Source of the DNA: Blastocatellia bacterium
GTDB taxonomy: Bacteria > Acidobacteriota > Blastocatellia > Pyrinomonadales > Pyrinomonadaceae
Length of the DNA stretch: 64,000 nt
Assembly: GCA_016789265.1 (NCBI GenBank)
Contig: JAEUQK010000029.1
Span: 186,001 to 250,000, forward strand
Reading direction: 5' to 3'
Below the pieces are notes generated by a model that worked only from the letters and a program-made list of their open reading frames with translations, searched no databases and was not told the DNA's origin. Of the stretch, positions 1-7,666 are shown one piece after another; position 1 is the first letter of the stretch; every line of letters starts with the position of its first letter. Position numbers and translations under genes: made by a program.

Positions 1-711
1 GGGGCGGACGCACCGTGGGGATGGTCGTCGTGTAATTGCCATCCGAACTGCGGCATTTTTACTTTAATGGTCGTCAACAAAAAGACGAACCAAATAAGGT
101 CGCTGTTCGAGTTCTTCAATTACGAGCAGTTTATGAAGGACGTCGCGAAGATCACAGACTCGGCACGCGGCAAGAAACTGACTATGGCTCAACTTGCGAT
201 GGCGATCATGCGAAATTACGACGCGTCGCGTGCACCCGAAGGATTCCCGATTTCGCAGATCGTCAACCTGTTCAAGCCGTCGTCGACGACCTCGAACAGC
301 GACCGCAACGATCGGATGAAGGCCGAAAAAACGGAAGAGGACGTCTGGCGCGTCCTCTGCGTCGAGGGGATGTGGTTCCAGGACCTTTTCACCTACGATT
401 TCCGCCGTACCGAGATGTGCGTGATCCCGTACGGGACGCAGGAAGGCGAGATCAGCTTCTGTGCCTACAACACCGGCGTCGGCTGGCGGCAGATCATCGA
501 GGAGATGCACAAGACCGCCTCGCTCTCCGAGTGGTATCAGGAACACGGCCGCCACGCCGTTTACGCCAAGGGCAAAGAAGTCCCGAACATCAGCAAAACG
601 CGCTCGCTGAGCCTGCCGGTGATCGCCAAAGTGCTCGAAGAGGACCTCGAAAAACCGACCGCGACGCCGTTCCTGGTCGAGGCCGACGAACACGAAACTG
701 TCGGCGTCTAA
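1..711 (+). CDS. Radical-SAM protein, C-terminal part (cut by window edge); resembles tetraether / membrane-spanning lipid synthase family
   Basis: The reading frame is open from base 1, so the start and the radical-SAM core with its CxxxCxxC motif lie outside the window. The visible 236 residues begin with a cysteine-rich CNCHPNCG motif at about residues 11-18. A conserved C-terminal domain follows, with a GMWFQDLF.YDFRRTEMC stretch, a GEISFCAYNTGVGW stretch and a WYQEHGRH stretch. From memory these belong to the radical-SAM family that includes archaeal tetraether lipid synthase (Tes, GDGT-MAS) and the bacterial membrane-spanning lipid synthase. That assignment is recall of motifs, not a search. 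An internal ATG at 67 lacks the cysteine motif and is not the real start. A bidirectional terminator follows at 740-768. Confidence 0.6.
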   Translation, partial: GADAPWGWSSCNCHPNCGIFTLMVVNKKTNQIRSLFEFFNYEQFMKDVAKITDSARGKKLTMAQLAMAIMRNYDASRAPEGFPISQIVNLFKPSSTTSNSDRNDRMKAEKTEEDVWRVLCVEGMWFQDLFTYDFRRTEMCVIPYGTQEGEISFCAYNTGVGWRQIIEEMHKTASLSEWYQEHGRHAVYAKGKEVPNISKTRSLSLPVIAKVLEEDLEKPTATPFLVEADEHETVGV

Positions 712-739
712 GAACTGTTTCTGCCACGGAGTTACACAG

Positions 740-768
740 AAAAAGCCCGCGATTGCCGCGGGCTTTTT
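740..768. terminator. Bidirectional intrinsic terminator
   Basis: A perfect 12-bp stem (740-751 with 757-768) encloses a five-base loop. It starts with five A and ends with five T, so it works in both directions. It lies between the radical-SAM gene on the plus strand and the small pilin-like gene on the minus strand. Confidence 0.9.
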
Positions 769-797
769 AGATTGTGTGATCAGATGATTCGGAAGAT

Positions 798-905
798 TTA
801 CTTCTGAACCGCGGGAAGCAACAGACCGATCAGGACTGCGATTATTGCGATCACGACAAGGCTCTCGGTGAGGGTAAAGCCAGCTTGATTTATTAAGTTC
901 TTCAT
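798..905 (-). CDS. 35-residue prepilin-like peptide (type IV pilin N-terminus only)
   Basis: The 35-residue product is a type IV pilin / pseudopilin N-terminus: a short leader, the GFTLTE prepilin peptidase site at residues 9-14, then a hydrophobic helix ending in LLLPAVQK and a stop. This is the pattern of the N-terminal methylation domain seen in DUF1559-type pseudopilins, but the globular head is absent. The start at 905 is chosen because an AGGAG lies seven bases upstream; an upstream ATG at 983 would add 26 residues with no pilin character. It could be a truncated pilin, a remnant, or a real minimal pilin. It ends just before the shared terminator at 740-768, and the pilMNOPQ genes are about 55 kb away. 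Confidence 0.6.
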   Translation of the reverse strand: MKNLINQAGFTLTESLVVIAIIAVLIGLLLPAVQK

Positions 906-1108
906 ATTGTTGCTCCTTCGTTTTTCTATGGATCGTGTCCATGTTTCGTTGACGAAGGGGTCAACATTTTTTGCTTTCTTCATGTTGATTTGTGCGCGTT
1001 TGGTGGTTCCGGTTTGAGAGTTAAACCACGAAATACACGAAAATACGCGAGATCATACCGAACAGATCCGAACCGGACATTACCTTTTCGATCAAAAAAC
1101 TATCCGAT

Positions 1109-2809
1109 CTAAATCGTTTTCTTTATGGCGGTCAGGCCTTCTTCTACGGTCACGCCGTTGCCGAGGTGAACTCTTAACGCTCGGCGGCCGCGATCCAGCA
1201 GTACTTGAAAATCGCCGCGGGCCTGAGCGGCTTTGACCACGCCGAAAGTGTACTTTTGTCCAGGCACCGGAAGGTCTGCAGCGTCGTCCGCGGTGATCTG
1301 CAGAAACACGCCGTTGTTTGCGCCGCCCTTATAGGCTTGGCCGGTCGAGTGTAGAAAACGCGGCCCGAAACCGAGGCAGGTCGCCGAAAGTTCCTTTTCA
1401 AGGACCGTTTCCCTGATCGCTTGAAGTGCCGCTTCATGCTCGGCGCTCATCTCGAAGTAAGCGAGCAAGGCGAAATAATCACCGGAGCCGAGTCGTGAAA
1501 GATGCGCTTTCAGATACGACGAAAGCGATCTGTTTTCACCGACGATCGAGTTCAACGCATCGACGTTCACGTCGTCGCTGAAAAGGGCGATCCCGTCTGA
1601 TCCAAAGAACGGAGTTTCGTCGGGCAGCGAACCGGTTCGTTCGTATTCTTCGGTGATCTTTCGAGCCTCGATCTTTGCAGATTCGACGTCAGGTTGGTTG
1701 AAAGGATTGATCCCCATCACGGCTCCCGCAACCGCGGTGGCAAATTCCCATCGGAAGAACTCCTGAGATATGTGATAGAGACTTTCCAGTTCAATGCGGA
1801 TCAAAGGATGCCCGGCGCGTTCGATGTCCTCGAGCCGTTGGTAAACATCCTCATCTGTTGCACCGCCCTTCAACGCCAGGTGAACGAACACGCGGTCATT
1901 GTAATAATTCTCGGCGTCGATGATCGGTTCGCGATCGACCGGAATGATCGCAACGCCGTTCTTGCCGGTAGATTCGGCGATCAATTGTTCAAGCCACGCA
2001 CCGAGATCGTACAGTTCGGGTGACGTGAAGATCGTCAATTTGTCTCGCCGTTGAGCGTGACAAACACCAAGGACGAGTCCGAGCAATGCACCGGGATTTT
2101 CTGCCGGGTCCCCACGTTTGCAGAGTTCTGCCATAGCATTCGCACGTGCAAGGAGAATATCAACATCCAATCCCATCGCGGCGGCCGCGACCAAGCCGAA
2201 CGCTGACAACGCAGAAAAGCGTCCGCCGATCTCAGGTTTTCCGTAGAAAATATGTCGAAAGCCATCGGCCTTCGCGATCTGCTCCATTTTGGATCCCGGA
2301 TCGGTGATCGCTACAAACTGTTTACCCGGACGATCGGTTATCTGTGACACGCGGTCGAAGAAATACTGTTTGAAGCAATTCGGTTCGAGTGTAGAGCCCG
2401 ATTTACTCGCGACGATGAAAAGAGTTTTACCAAGGTCTAGTTTCTCCTCTACTGCCTTTACCTGTGCAGGGTCCGTAGAATCAAGAATGTGAAAGTTCTT
2501 CTTGCCAAATGTGATTGACAAGACCTCAGGGCAGAGCGATGAGCCGCCCATTCCCATCAGCAGCACATCGTCAAATCCGCTCATCTCGATATCCTTTTGC
2601 AGCGCGTAGTAGCCACCTGTGCTTCCGATCTCTTCGGAAACTATCGTCAGCCAGCCGAGCCATTTAGCTTCATCTTCGTCTGACCAGACGGAAGCATCCT
2701 TTTCCCATATCCGATGGATCGTATTCTTCGAGTTCCAAAGGTCGATCTGCTCCTTTATTGCGTCCTCGATCTTTGGCGGGAGCGAGTAAGAAACTGAATT
2801 GATAGACAT
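1109..2809 (-). CDS. pgi: Glucose-6-phosphate isomerase, of the type fused to transaldolase in other bacteria
   Basis: Interconverts glucose-6-phosphate and fructose-6-phosphate in the cytoplasm. The protein has 566 residues with two SIS-type sugar-isomerase halves. Visible motifs are GMGGSS (86-91), SKSGSTLE (135-142), IGGRFSALS (194-202), EQLIAESTGKNG (274-285) and, near the end, FLHSTGQ followed by a lysine at about residue 494, the usual catalytic lysine position. The sequence resembles the isomerase half of transaldolase/phosphoglucose isomerase fusions more than the classical E. coli enzyme. No transaldolase is fused or adjacent: the upstream neighbour is a divergent TPR gene. A GGAA-type ribosome binding site precedes the ATG. 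Confidence 0.88.
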   Translation of the reverse strand: MSINSVSYSLPPKIEDAIKEQIDLWNSKNTIHRIWEKDASVWSDEDEAKWLGWLTIVSEEIGSTGGYYALQKDIEMSGFDDVLLMGMGGSSLCPEVLSITFGKKNFHILDSTDPAQVKAVEEKLDLGKTLFIVASKSGSTLEPNCFKQYFFDRVSQITDRPGKQFVAITDPGSKMEQIAKADGFRHIFYGKPEIGGRFSALSAFGLVAAAAMGLDVDILLARANAMAELCKRGDPAENPGALLGLVLGVCHAQRRDKLTIFTSPELYDLGAWLEQLIAESTGKNGVAIIPVDREPIIDAENYYNDRVFVHLALKGGATDEDVYQRLEDIERAGHPLIRIELESLYHISQEFFRWEFATAVAGAVMGINPFNQPDVESAKIEARKITEEYERTGSLPDETPFFGSDGIALFSDDVNVDALNSIVGENRSLSSYLKAHLSRLGSGDYFALLAYFEMSAEHEAALQAIRETVLEKELSATCLGFGPRFLHSTGQAYKGGANNGVFLQITADDAADLPVPGQKYTFGVVKAAQARGDFQVLLDRGRRALRVHLGNGVTVEEGLTAIKKTI

Positions 2810-2932
2810 TATTTCCGTGTTCCTTTTCGTTATATTCGTGTTTCGATATTTTCAATCATCTGCTGCGATAAAACAAAGAACAAGATGAAGCCAAGTCGCC
2901 GGACGATGATTTCGTCTGATAATATGTTCGCC

Positions 2933-3841
2933 ATGAAGACATTCGCCGTGCTCATTCTCCTTTCAGTTGCGGCCGTTTCAGCGACAGCCCAACCGTGCGT
3001 CGATTCCGCGAAGCAGGTAATTCCGTCATTTTCAGAATCGACTGCGAAAACCTACGAGGCTGATCTCGCCATTGCACGTGAGGCTCATACCAGGAATCCC
3101 GACAACGCGGATGAGTTGATCTGGTACGGACGGCGAACGGCTTATACGGGCAAATACAAAGAGGCGATCAAGATCTTCACGGAAGGGATAAAGAAATTTC
3201 CGAATGATGCTCGAATGTTTCGCCACCGGGGCCATCGCTACATCACGCTTCGATGTTTCGATGATGCGATCAATGACTTCGAACACGCCGCTAAGATGAT
3301 CAAGGGTAAAGCCGATGAGATCGAACGGGACGGCATCCCGAACGCACGAAATATACCGACCAGCACGCTGCAGTCGAACATCTGGTATCATCTCGGCCTT
3401 GCATATTACCTCACGGGTAATTTCAAGAAAGCTGAACGTGCTTATGCCGAGTGCCAAAAGGTCTCTAAGAACAACGACATGCTCGTCGCGACCGTTTGCT
3501 GGCGTTATATGACCCTTCGCCGGATGGGCAAAGCGAAAGATGCGAAGCGACTGCTCGATTCGATGCCGAAAGAGATCGAAGTGATAGAAAATGACGATTA
3601 CCTGAAACTCATCAGTTTGAACCGCGACGAGGTCAGACCAGAAGATCTTCTATCAACGATCCGCGGCGATGCGAACACGCTCGGGTCTGCTTCGCTCGGG
3701 TACGGCATTGGGAATTATTTCCTTTACAACGGCGATAAGGATAAGGCATACACGATATTTCGAAAAATAGTCGAGGGCGACCAATGGTCAAGTTTCGGCT
3801 ATATAGCATCGGAAACCGAGATCAAGCGGGTCGTCCGTTGA
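2933..3841 (+). CDS. Secreted TPR-repeat protein
   Basis: The ATG at 2933 is preferred because it begins directly with a signal peptide ending in an AxA-type site (ATAQP). An ATG at 2885 would put sixteen polar residues before it, and neither has a strong ribosome binding site. The mature protein of roughly 280 residues contains several TPR-like helical pairs in its first half, for example NPDNADELIWYGRR and FPNDARMFRHRGHRY, then IWYHLGLAYYLTGNFKKAERAY. TPRs usually mediate protein contacts; no enzyme motif is visible. It probably acts in the periplasm. The gene is divergent from pgi and convergent with ino1. Specific function is unknown. Confidence 0.7.
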   Translation: MKTFAVLILLSVAAVSATAQPCVDSAKQVIPSFSESTAKTYEADLAIAREAHTRNPDNADELIWYGRRTAYTGKYKEAIKIFTEGIKKFPNDARMFRHRGHRYITLRCFDDAINDFEHAAKMIKGKADEIERDGIPNARNIPTSTLQSNIWYHLGLAYYLTGNFKKAERAYAECQKVSKNNDMLVATVCWRYMTLRRMGKAKDAKRLLDSMPKEIEVIENDDYLKLISLNRDEVRPEDLLSTIRGDANTLGSASLGYGIGNYFLYNGDKDKAYTIFRKIVEGDQWSSFGYIASETEIKRVVR

Positions 3842-3844
3842 GTA

Positions 3845-3887
3845 TTGCGCCACCCTTGCGCCGGCGCAGGTGGCGCAGGTGGCGCAA
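3845..3887. repeat. GC-rich nested inverted repeat between convergent genes
   Basis: Ten bases at 3845-3854 pair perfectly with 3878-3887, and an inner TTGCGCC/GGCGCA pair is nested inside. A GGTGGCGCA unit is directly repeated. There is no T run on either side, so this is not a standard intrinsic terminator, though its place between two convergent genes fits a transcription-end hairpin. Confidence 0.55.
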
Positions 3888-3990
3888 GCTTGGCCAGTTC
3901 AGGCCTTGAATTTTCGTGCAGCAATTTTGGCCCCGAATCGCTAATACAATTGGGAGGCAAGTGGTGCGGGAGGCGATCAGCAGCCGATCG

Positions 3991-5157
3991 TTAACTTAAC
4001 CAGTCGAGCAGCATCGCTTCCTGCTTATGAAACGCCTGCTCTGGTTTCCCTGACTTGGTCATCGGAAGTTTGAAAAAGACCGAAAGTTGGTCCTGTATCC
4101 CGCCCTCACCTCGTTGTTTAGCGAGATCGAGACAGCGGGCGATCTCGATCGCGAGAGGCGCTGCAAGGATCGAATCCTTACAGAGAAAATTTACTTTTAT
4201 CTGCATTGGCCGTCCGAGGAAGCCGCTTATGTCGATGTTGTCCCACGCCTCTTTGTTATCGCCGCGAGGACGGTAATAGCGAATATCGACAATGTGGTCA
4301 TCGACATCGTAACCGAGAATTTCGTCCAGGACGCTGCTCTTAGTCTTTACCTTAGAGGCAAGCGAGTCTTCGTTCGAAAGTGCGAGGCCGTCGCGATTTC
4401 CCAGAATATTTGTCGAATACCAGCCATCCACATGCAATGCTCGTGCCTTTAATGCCGGGGCAAGTACGGTCTTGATAAATGTTTGTCCGGTTTTACCGTC
4501 CTTTCCGGCGATCGGAACGTTGTTCTTTTCGGATAGTAGTATGAGAGCGGGAATATCGGCCGCGAGCGAGGGAGTAAAGTTTCCGTACGGCACACCTTCG
4601 GCAATTGCGGCATAAGCATAGAGCATTGCCGGCGATATATCCGACGAATCGTCGTCCAAAGCTCGTTCGAAGCTCTCGATCGAATTTAGGATCTCGTTAC
4701 CTTCGTCGGCGAGCTTTTCTGTCGATGCAAGATTGATAACGACCGCCGAGCCGCATCGGCGTTTGAATTCGGCGAGGTCGGTTCGGAGTTTTTCGATGGT
4801 CGCGCGATGGCCTTTCGTGACCAATTTATTTTCACCATCGATCAACGAAAGAAAACGCTCGTCGCCCACCGCAGCCCAAGGCTTCAATTGTTTCAAAGCG
4901 TCTTCGACGGCGACGAACTGTTTGTGAGTGAGAACGTCGTGTTCTTCGGCGGCTTTCGCCAGATGGTCGGAAAACAGGTCCCAACCCGCAAATACGATAT
5001 CGGTGTACTCTGCCAGGCCATCAACTTTCAATTCTGCAAGCGGGAGACCGTCGGTGCCTATAAGGCCCTTTTTCAACAGCTCTATACCGGCCGCCATCGT
5101 CGTTCCGACCGCTCCGCCAATGCCCACTACCGCAATTCCCAAAACCCGCTTTGCCAT
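3991..5157 (-). CDS. ino1: Inositol-3-phosphate synthase
   Basis: Converts glucose-6-phosphate to 1L-myo-inositol 3-phosphate using bound NAD, the first step towards inositol lipids and other inositol solutes. The 388-residue protein starts with a Rossmann glycine motif (VVGIGGAVGTT, about 10-20). It carries the family signatures SAVVINLAST (about 137-146), GKDGKTGQT (218-226) and STNILGNRDG (248-257). Size fits the shorter bacterial and archaeal form rather than the longer eukaryotic one. The substrate links it to the phosphoglucose isomerase gene 1.2 kb away, although the two are separated by a gene on the other strand. Confidence 0.9.
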   Translation of the reverse strand: MAKRVLGIAVVGIGGAVGTTMAAGIELLKKGLIGTDGLPLAELKVDGLAEYTDIVFAGWDLFSDHLAKAAEEHDVLTHKQFVAVEDALKQLKPWAAVGDERFLSLIDGENKLVTKGHRATIEKLRTDLAEFKRRCGSAVVINLASTEKLADEGNEILNSIESFERALDDDSSDISPAMLYAYAAIAEGVPYGNFTPSLAADIPALILLSEKNNVPIAGKDGKTGQTFIKTVLAPALKARALHVDGWYSTNILGNRDGLALSNEDSLASKVKTKSSVLDEILGYDVDDHIVDIRYYRPRGDNKEAWDNIDISGFLGRPMQIKVNFLCKDSILAAPLAIEIARCLDLAKQRGEGGIQDQLSVFFKLPMTKSGKPEQAFHKQEAMLLDWLS

Positions 5158-5243
5158 AAGGAAGCGTAAGTTTACACCTTTGAAAGTCAGGTCTCAAATC
5201 AAGTTAGAATCTCAGCTAATAGCGATAGACCTAAAGCTATAAG

Positions 5244-6812
5244 CTATGGTTCTGTTCTGAACATTTTCACCAATTCTCTCTTTAGAAGCTTACCCGTCGG
5301 CCCCTTTGGAATATCCGAAATGAAACGTACCGTCTTTGGGCATTTGTAATCGGCAAGATGGAGTTTGCAGAAATCGATTATGTCCGACGCTGCAACAACA
5401 CTCGATGACGCCCTCCCTGCAGGTCGTGTTTCCGCCTGTGTGTATCCGTCCTTTAGCACGATGAAGGCGGCAACCACCTCACCGTAAAGTTCGTCCGGCA
5501 CGCCGATCACGGCTGCGTGTGCTACGGCGGGATGGGTGTATAGAACATCATCGATCTCGCGCGGATATATGTTCTCACCTGCCCGAATGATCATGTCCGA
5601 TTTGCGGTCGGCGATGTAAAAGAAGCCATCTGCGTCGCGATAGCCGATATCGCCCGTATGAAACCAGCCGTTTGCAAACGCCTTTTCCGTCGCCTCCGGG
5701 TTTTTGAAGTATCCCTTGAAGATGTTCGGGCCGCGAAGTACGATCTCGCCCAGCTCACCGTTCGGGACCTCATTATCGTCTTCATCAACGACCTTCATCT
5801 CATTGCCGATAGGAAGGCCGCACGAGCCCGGGCGTCTGTTTTGGTTCGGAGGATTGAATGTCGAGCGACAGGTCGATTCGCTCAGGCCGTAGCCTTCGAT
5901 CACCAGTACGCCAAACGTATCTTCAAATCTTTTAAGTGTTTCCGCAGGAACGGGCGCGGAACCGCACATCGCAAAGCGGAGGCTTCGCGATCTTGGATCT
6001 TGGAGCCTGGATCTTGGATCGTCACGTTGACCACTGACCATCGGCGACTTGCCGCTCAGGAGCATTGAGAGCATCGTCGCAACGGAGCCGAAAGAGGTGA
6101 TCTTGTATCGCTCGACGATGTCCCAGAATCGCGAAGCAGAGAATTTAGGAGAGACGACCGTCGAACCGCCGCAATACAATGCGGTCATCGTTGTTACAGT
6201 TACGGCGTTCATGTGAAATAGCGGCATTACCGATAGCAGACGGTCCTCCGGGCCGAATGACATCCATTCGGTGATCTGACGCGCATTCGCTATGAGATTT
6301 CCGTGGGTAAGCAGACAGCCCTTTGGCTTGCCGGTCGTACCGGAGGTGTAGATGATTATCGCCTCGTCATCTTGCGCGAGCTCGACCGGTTCAAATTCGT
6401 TTGAATATCCGCCAGCGGCGAGTCCGACATTGTCAAAGTTGAGAACAGGAGGTTTTACGACGTTTTCGATAACCGATCCGAACGCGGAATTGACGATCAG
6501 GAGCTTTGATTCGGAATTGCCTACTACCCATTCGATCTCTTCCGATTTTAATAAGGAATTTACCGGGCCCGCCAGAGCGCCGATCTTCCAACATGCGAAA
6601 TAAGCAATGATATATTCGGGCGAGTTCGGCAGCAGAAGACTAACGACATCACCTTTTCGAATTCCGGCGGAATTGAGAAGATCTGACGTTTGGTTGACCG
6701 CAGCGTTGAATTCCGAATAAGACCAGATCCGAGAGTCCGCCTCCGAGAACAGAAAGGGTTTTTCGCCGTGCTCATAGGTTCTTGCCTCGAGTAGTTCGCG
6801 TATGTCCGACAT
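5244..6812 (-). CDS. AMP-dependent acyl-CoA synthetase / ligase with two unusual insertions
   Basis: Activates a carboxylic acid through an acyl-adenylate to its CoA thioester. All core ANL motifs are visible: IIYTSGTTGKPKG (153-165), EGYGLSES (306-313), WFHTGD (383-388), DRKSDMIIRAGENIYP (402-417) and PTGKLLKRE near the end, whose lysine at about 508 is the adenylation lysine. Two stretches look foreign to the fold: residues about 258-277 (DDPRSRLQDPRSRSL), encoded by a GATCTTGGA-type DNA repeat, and residues about 460-475, rich in A, R and S, just before the C-terminal domain. Both keep the frame. Length 522. The substrate cannot be told; medium- or long-chain fatty acids are plausible. Confidence 0.85.
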   Translation of the reverse strand: MSDIRELLEARTYEHGEKPFLFSEADSRIWSYSEFNAAVNQTSDLLNSAGIRKGDVVSLLLPNSPEYIIAYFACWKIGALAGPVNSLLKSEEIEWVVGNSESKLLIVNSAFGSVIENVVKPPVLNFDNVGLAAGGYSNEFEPVELAQDDEAIIIYTSGTTGKPKGCLLTHGNLIANARQITEWMSFGPEDRLLSVMPLFHMNAVTVTTMTALYCGGSTVVSPKFSASRFWDIVERYKITSFGSVATMLSMLLSGKSPMVSGQRDDPRSRLQDPRSRSLRFAMCGSAPVPAETLKRFEDTFGVLVIEGYGLSESTCRSTFNPPNQNRRPGSCGLPIGNEMKVVDEDDNEVPNGELGEIVLRGPNIFKGYFKNPEATEKAFANGWFHTGDIGYRDADGFFYIADRKSDMIIRAGENIYPREIDDVLYTHPAVAHAAVIGVPDELYGEVVAAFIVLKDGYTQAETRPAGRASSSVVAASDIIDFCKLHLADYKCPKTVRFISDIPKGPTGKLLKRELVKMFRTEP

Positions 6813-6969
6813 CGGTTCTAAATATTAGGCTAAAAAGGTAAAACCAGATAATCTGCAACACCAAATACCTACCCAAACGGGTGTGGCGGGGATGCGGTGC
6901 ATCGCTTATTCTTAAGACCATCAGCCTCGCGCCATTGCAACGATTTTGGATCGCATTTTAGGAGAATAA

Positions 6970-7518
6970 GTGAAAAACATAACAACATTTTTGATATTTG
7001 CCGTGGTCATCGTTATCGCGGCATTCAATTCAGGGTGCAATCAAGGGGGAATTACCAATTCCAATGCCGCAAACGCAAACGGCAACAAGACAGCTTTGAA
7101 TACGAATGCAGCTGCGACGACGCCTGAGCCCACGGCTGAAAAGCCGGACACGCACACGATCGGATCACTTGCGACCCCAACGGACGCATATAAGACGGCG
7201 TACGAGCTTCGCAAAAACAAGAACACCGAAGGACTCAAGAAGATAATGTCCAAGGACATCATTGAGTTCCTGACGATGATGGGCGAAGAAGACAAGCCGA
7301 AAAAAACGCTTGACCAAATGATCGCCGAAATGTTTGAAACGCCGCAGGCCGATAAGGCCGAGGCACGAAATGAAAAGATCAACGGCGATCGTGCGACCGT
7401 AGAATACCTGACAAAAGAAGGCGATTGGAAAACGATGGACTTCGAAAAGGTCGACGGCAAGTGGCTGCTTTCATTTCCGAAAGCCGAAAAAGGAAGCAGC
7501 AAAGATATCGAACGATAA
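6970..7518 (+). CDS. Small secreted lipoprotein
   Basis: The start is GTG at 6970, with TAGGAG five bases upstream. The 182-residue protein has a hydrophobic leader ending in NSGC (cysteine 23), a plausible but imperfect lipobox. A low-complexity spacer rich in N, A, T and P follows. The C-terminal half of about 110 residues resembles DUF4878-like / NTF2-like small domains (AYELRKNKNTEGLKKIMSKD ... GDRATVEYLTKEGDWKTMDFEK.DGKWLLSF). It is probably anchored at a membrane facing the periplasm. No enzymatic residues are recognisable and its function is unknown. The gene stands alone between a divergent ligase and the aldehyde dehydrogenase. Confidence 0.72.
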   Translation: MKNITTFLIFAVVIVIAAFNSGCNQGGITNSNAANANGNKTALNTNAAATTPEPTAEKPDTHTIGSLATPTDAYKTAYELRKNKNTEGLKKIMSKDIIEFLTMMGEEDKPKKTLDQMIAEMFETPQADKAEARNEKINGDRATVEYLTKEGDWKTMDFEKVDGKWLLSFPKAEKGSSKDIER

Positions 7519-7666
7519 GCTGAACGTTTCCCTCACCTAAATATGTGCTCGCGGACAATTGCCTTCTCAGGTTTGGCAGGGTTTCGCGGGCATTGTCCGT
7601 ATTCGCCCTATATTGCGTTTTTGGCGTTTATCTCATATATTCGAGCACGCTGAATCCGCAATAAAT

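Noticed and set aside
64-942. Antisense frame of 292 codons over the radical-SAM gene
   Set aside because: It has no recognisable protein features and overlaps the supported gene and the terminator.
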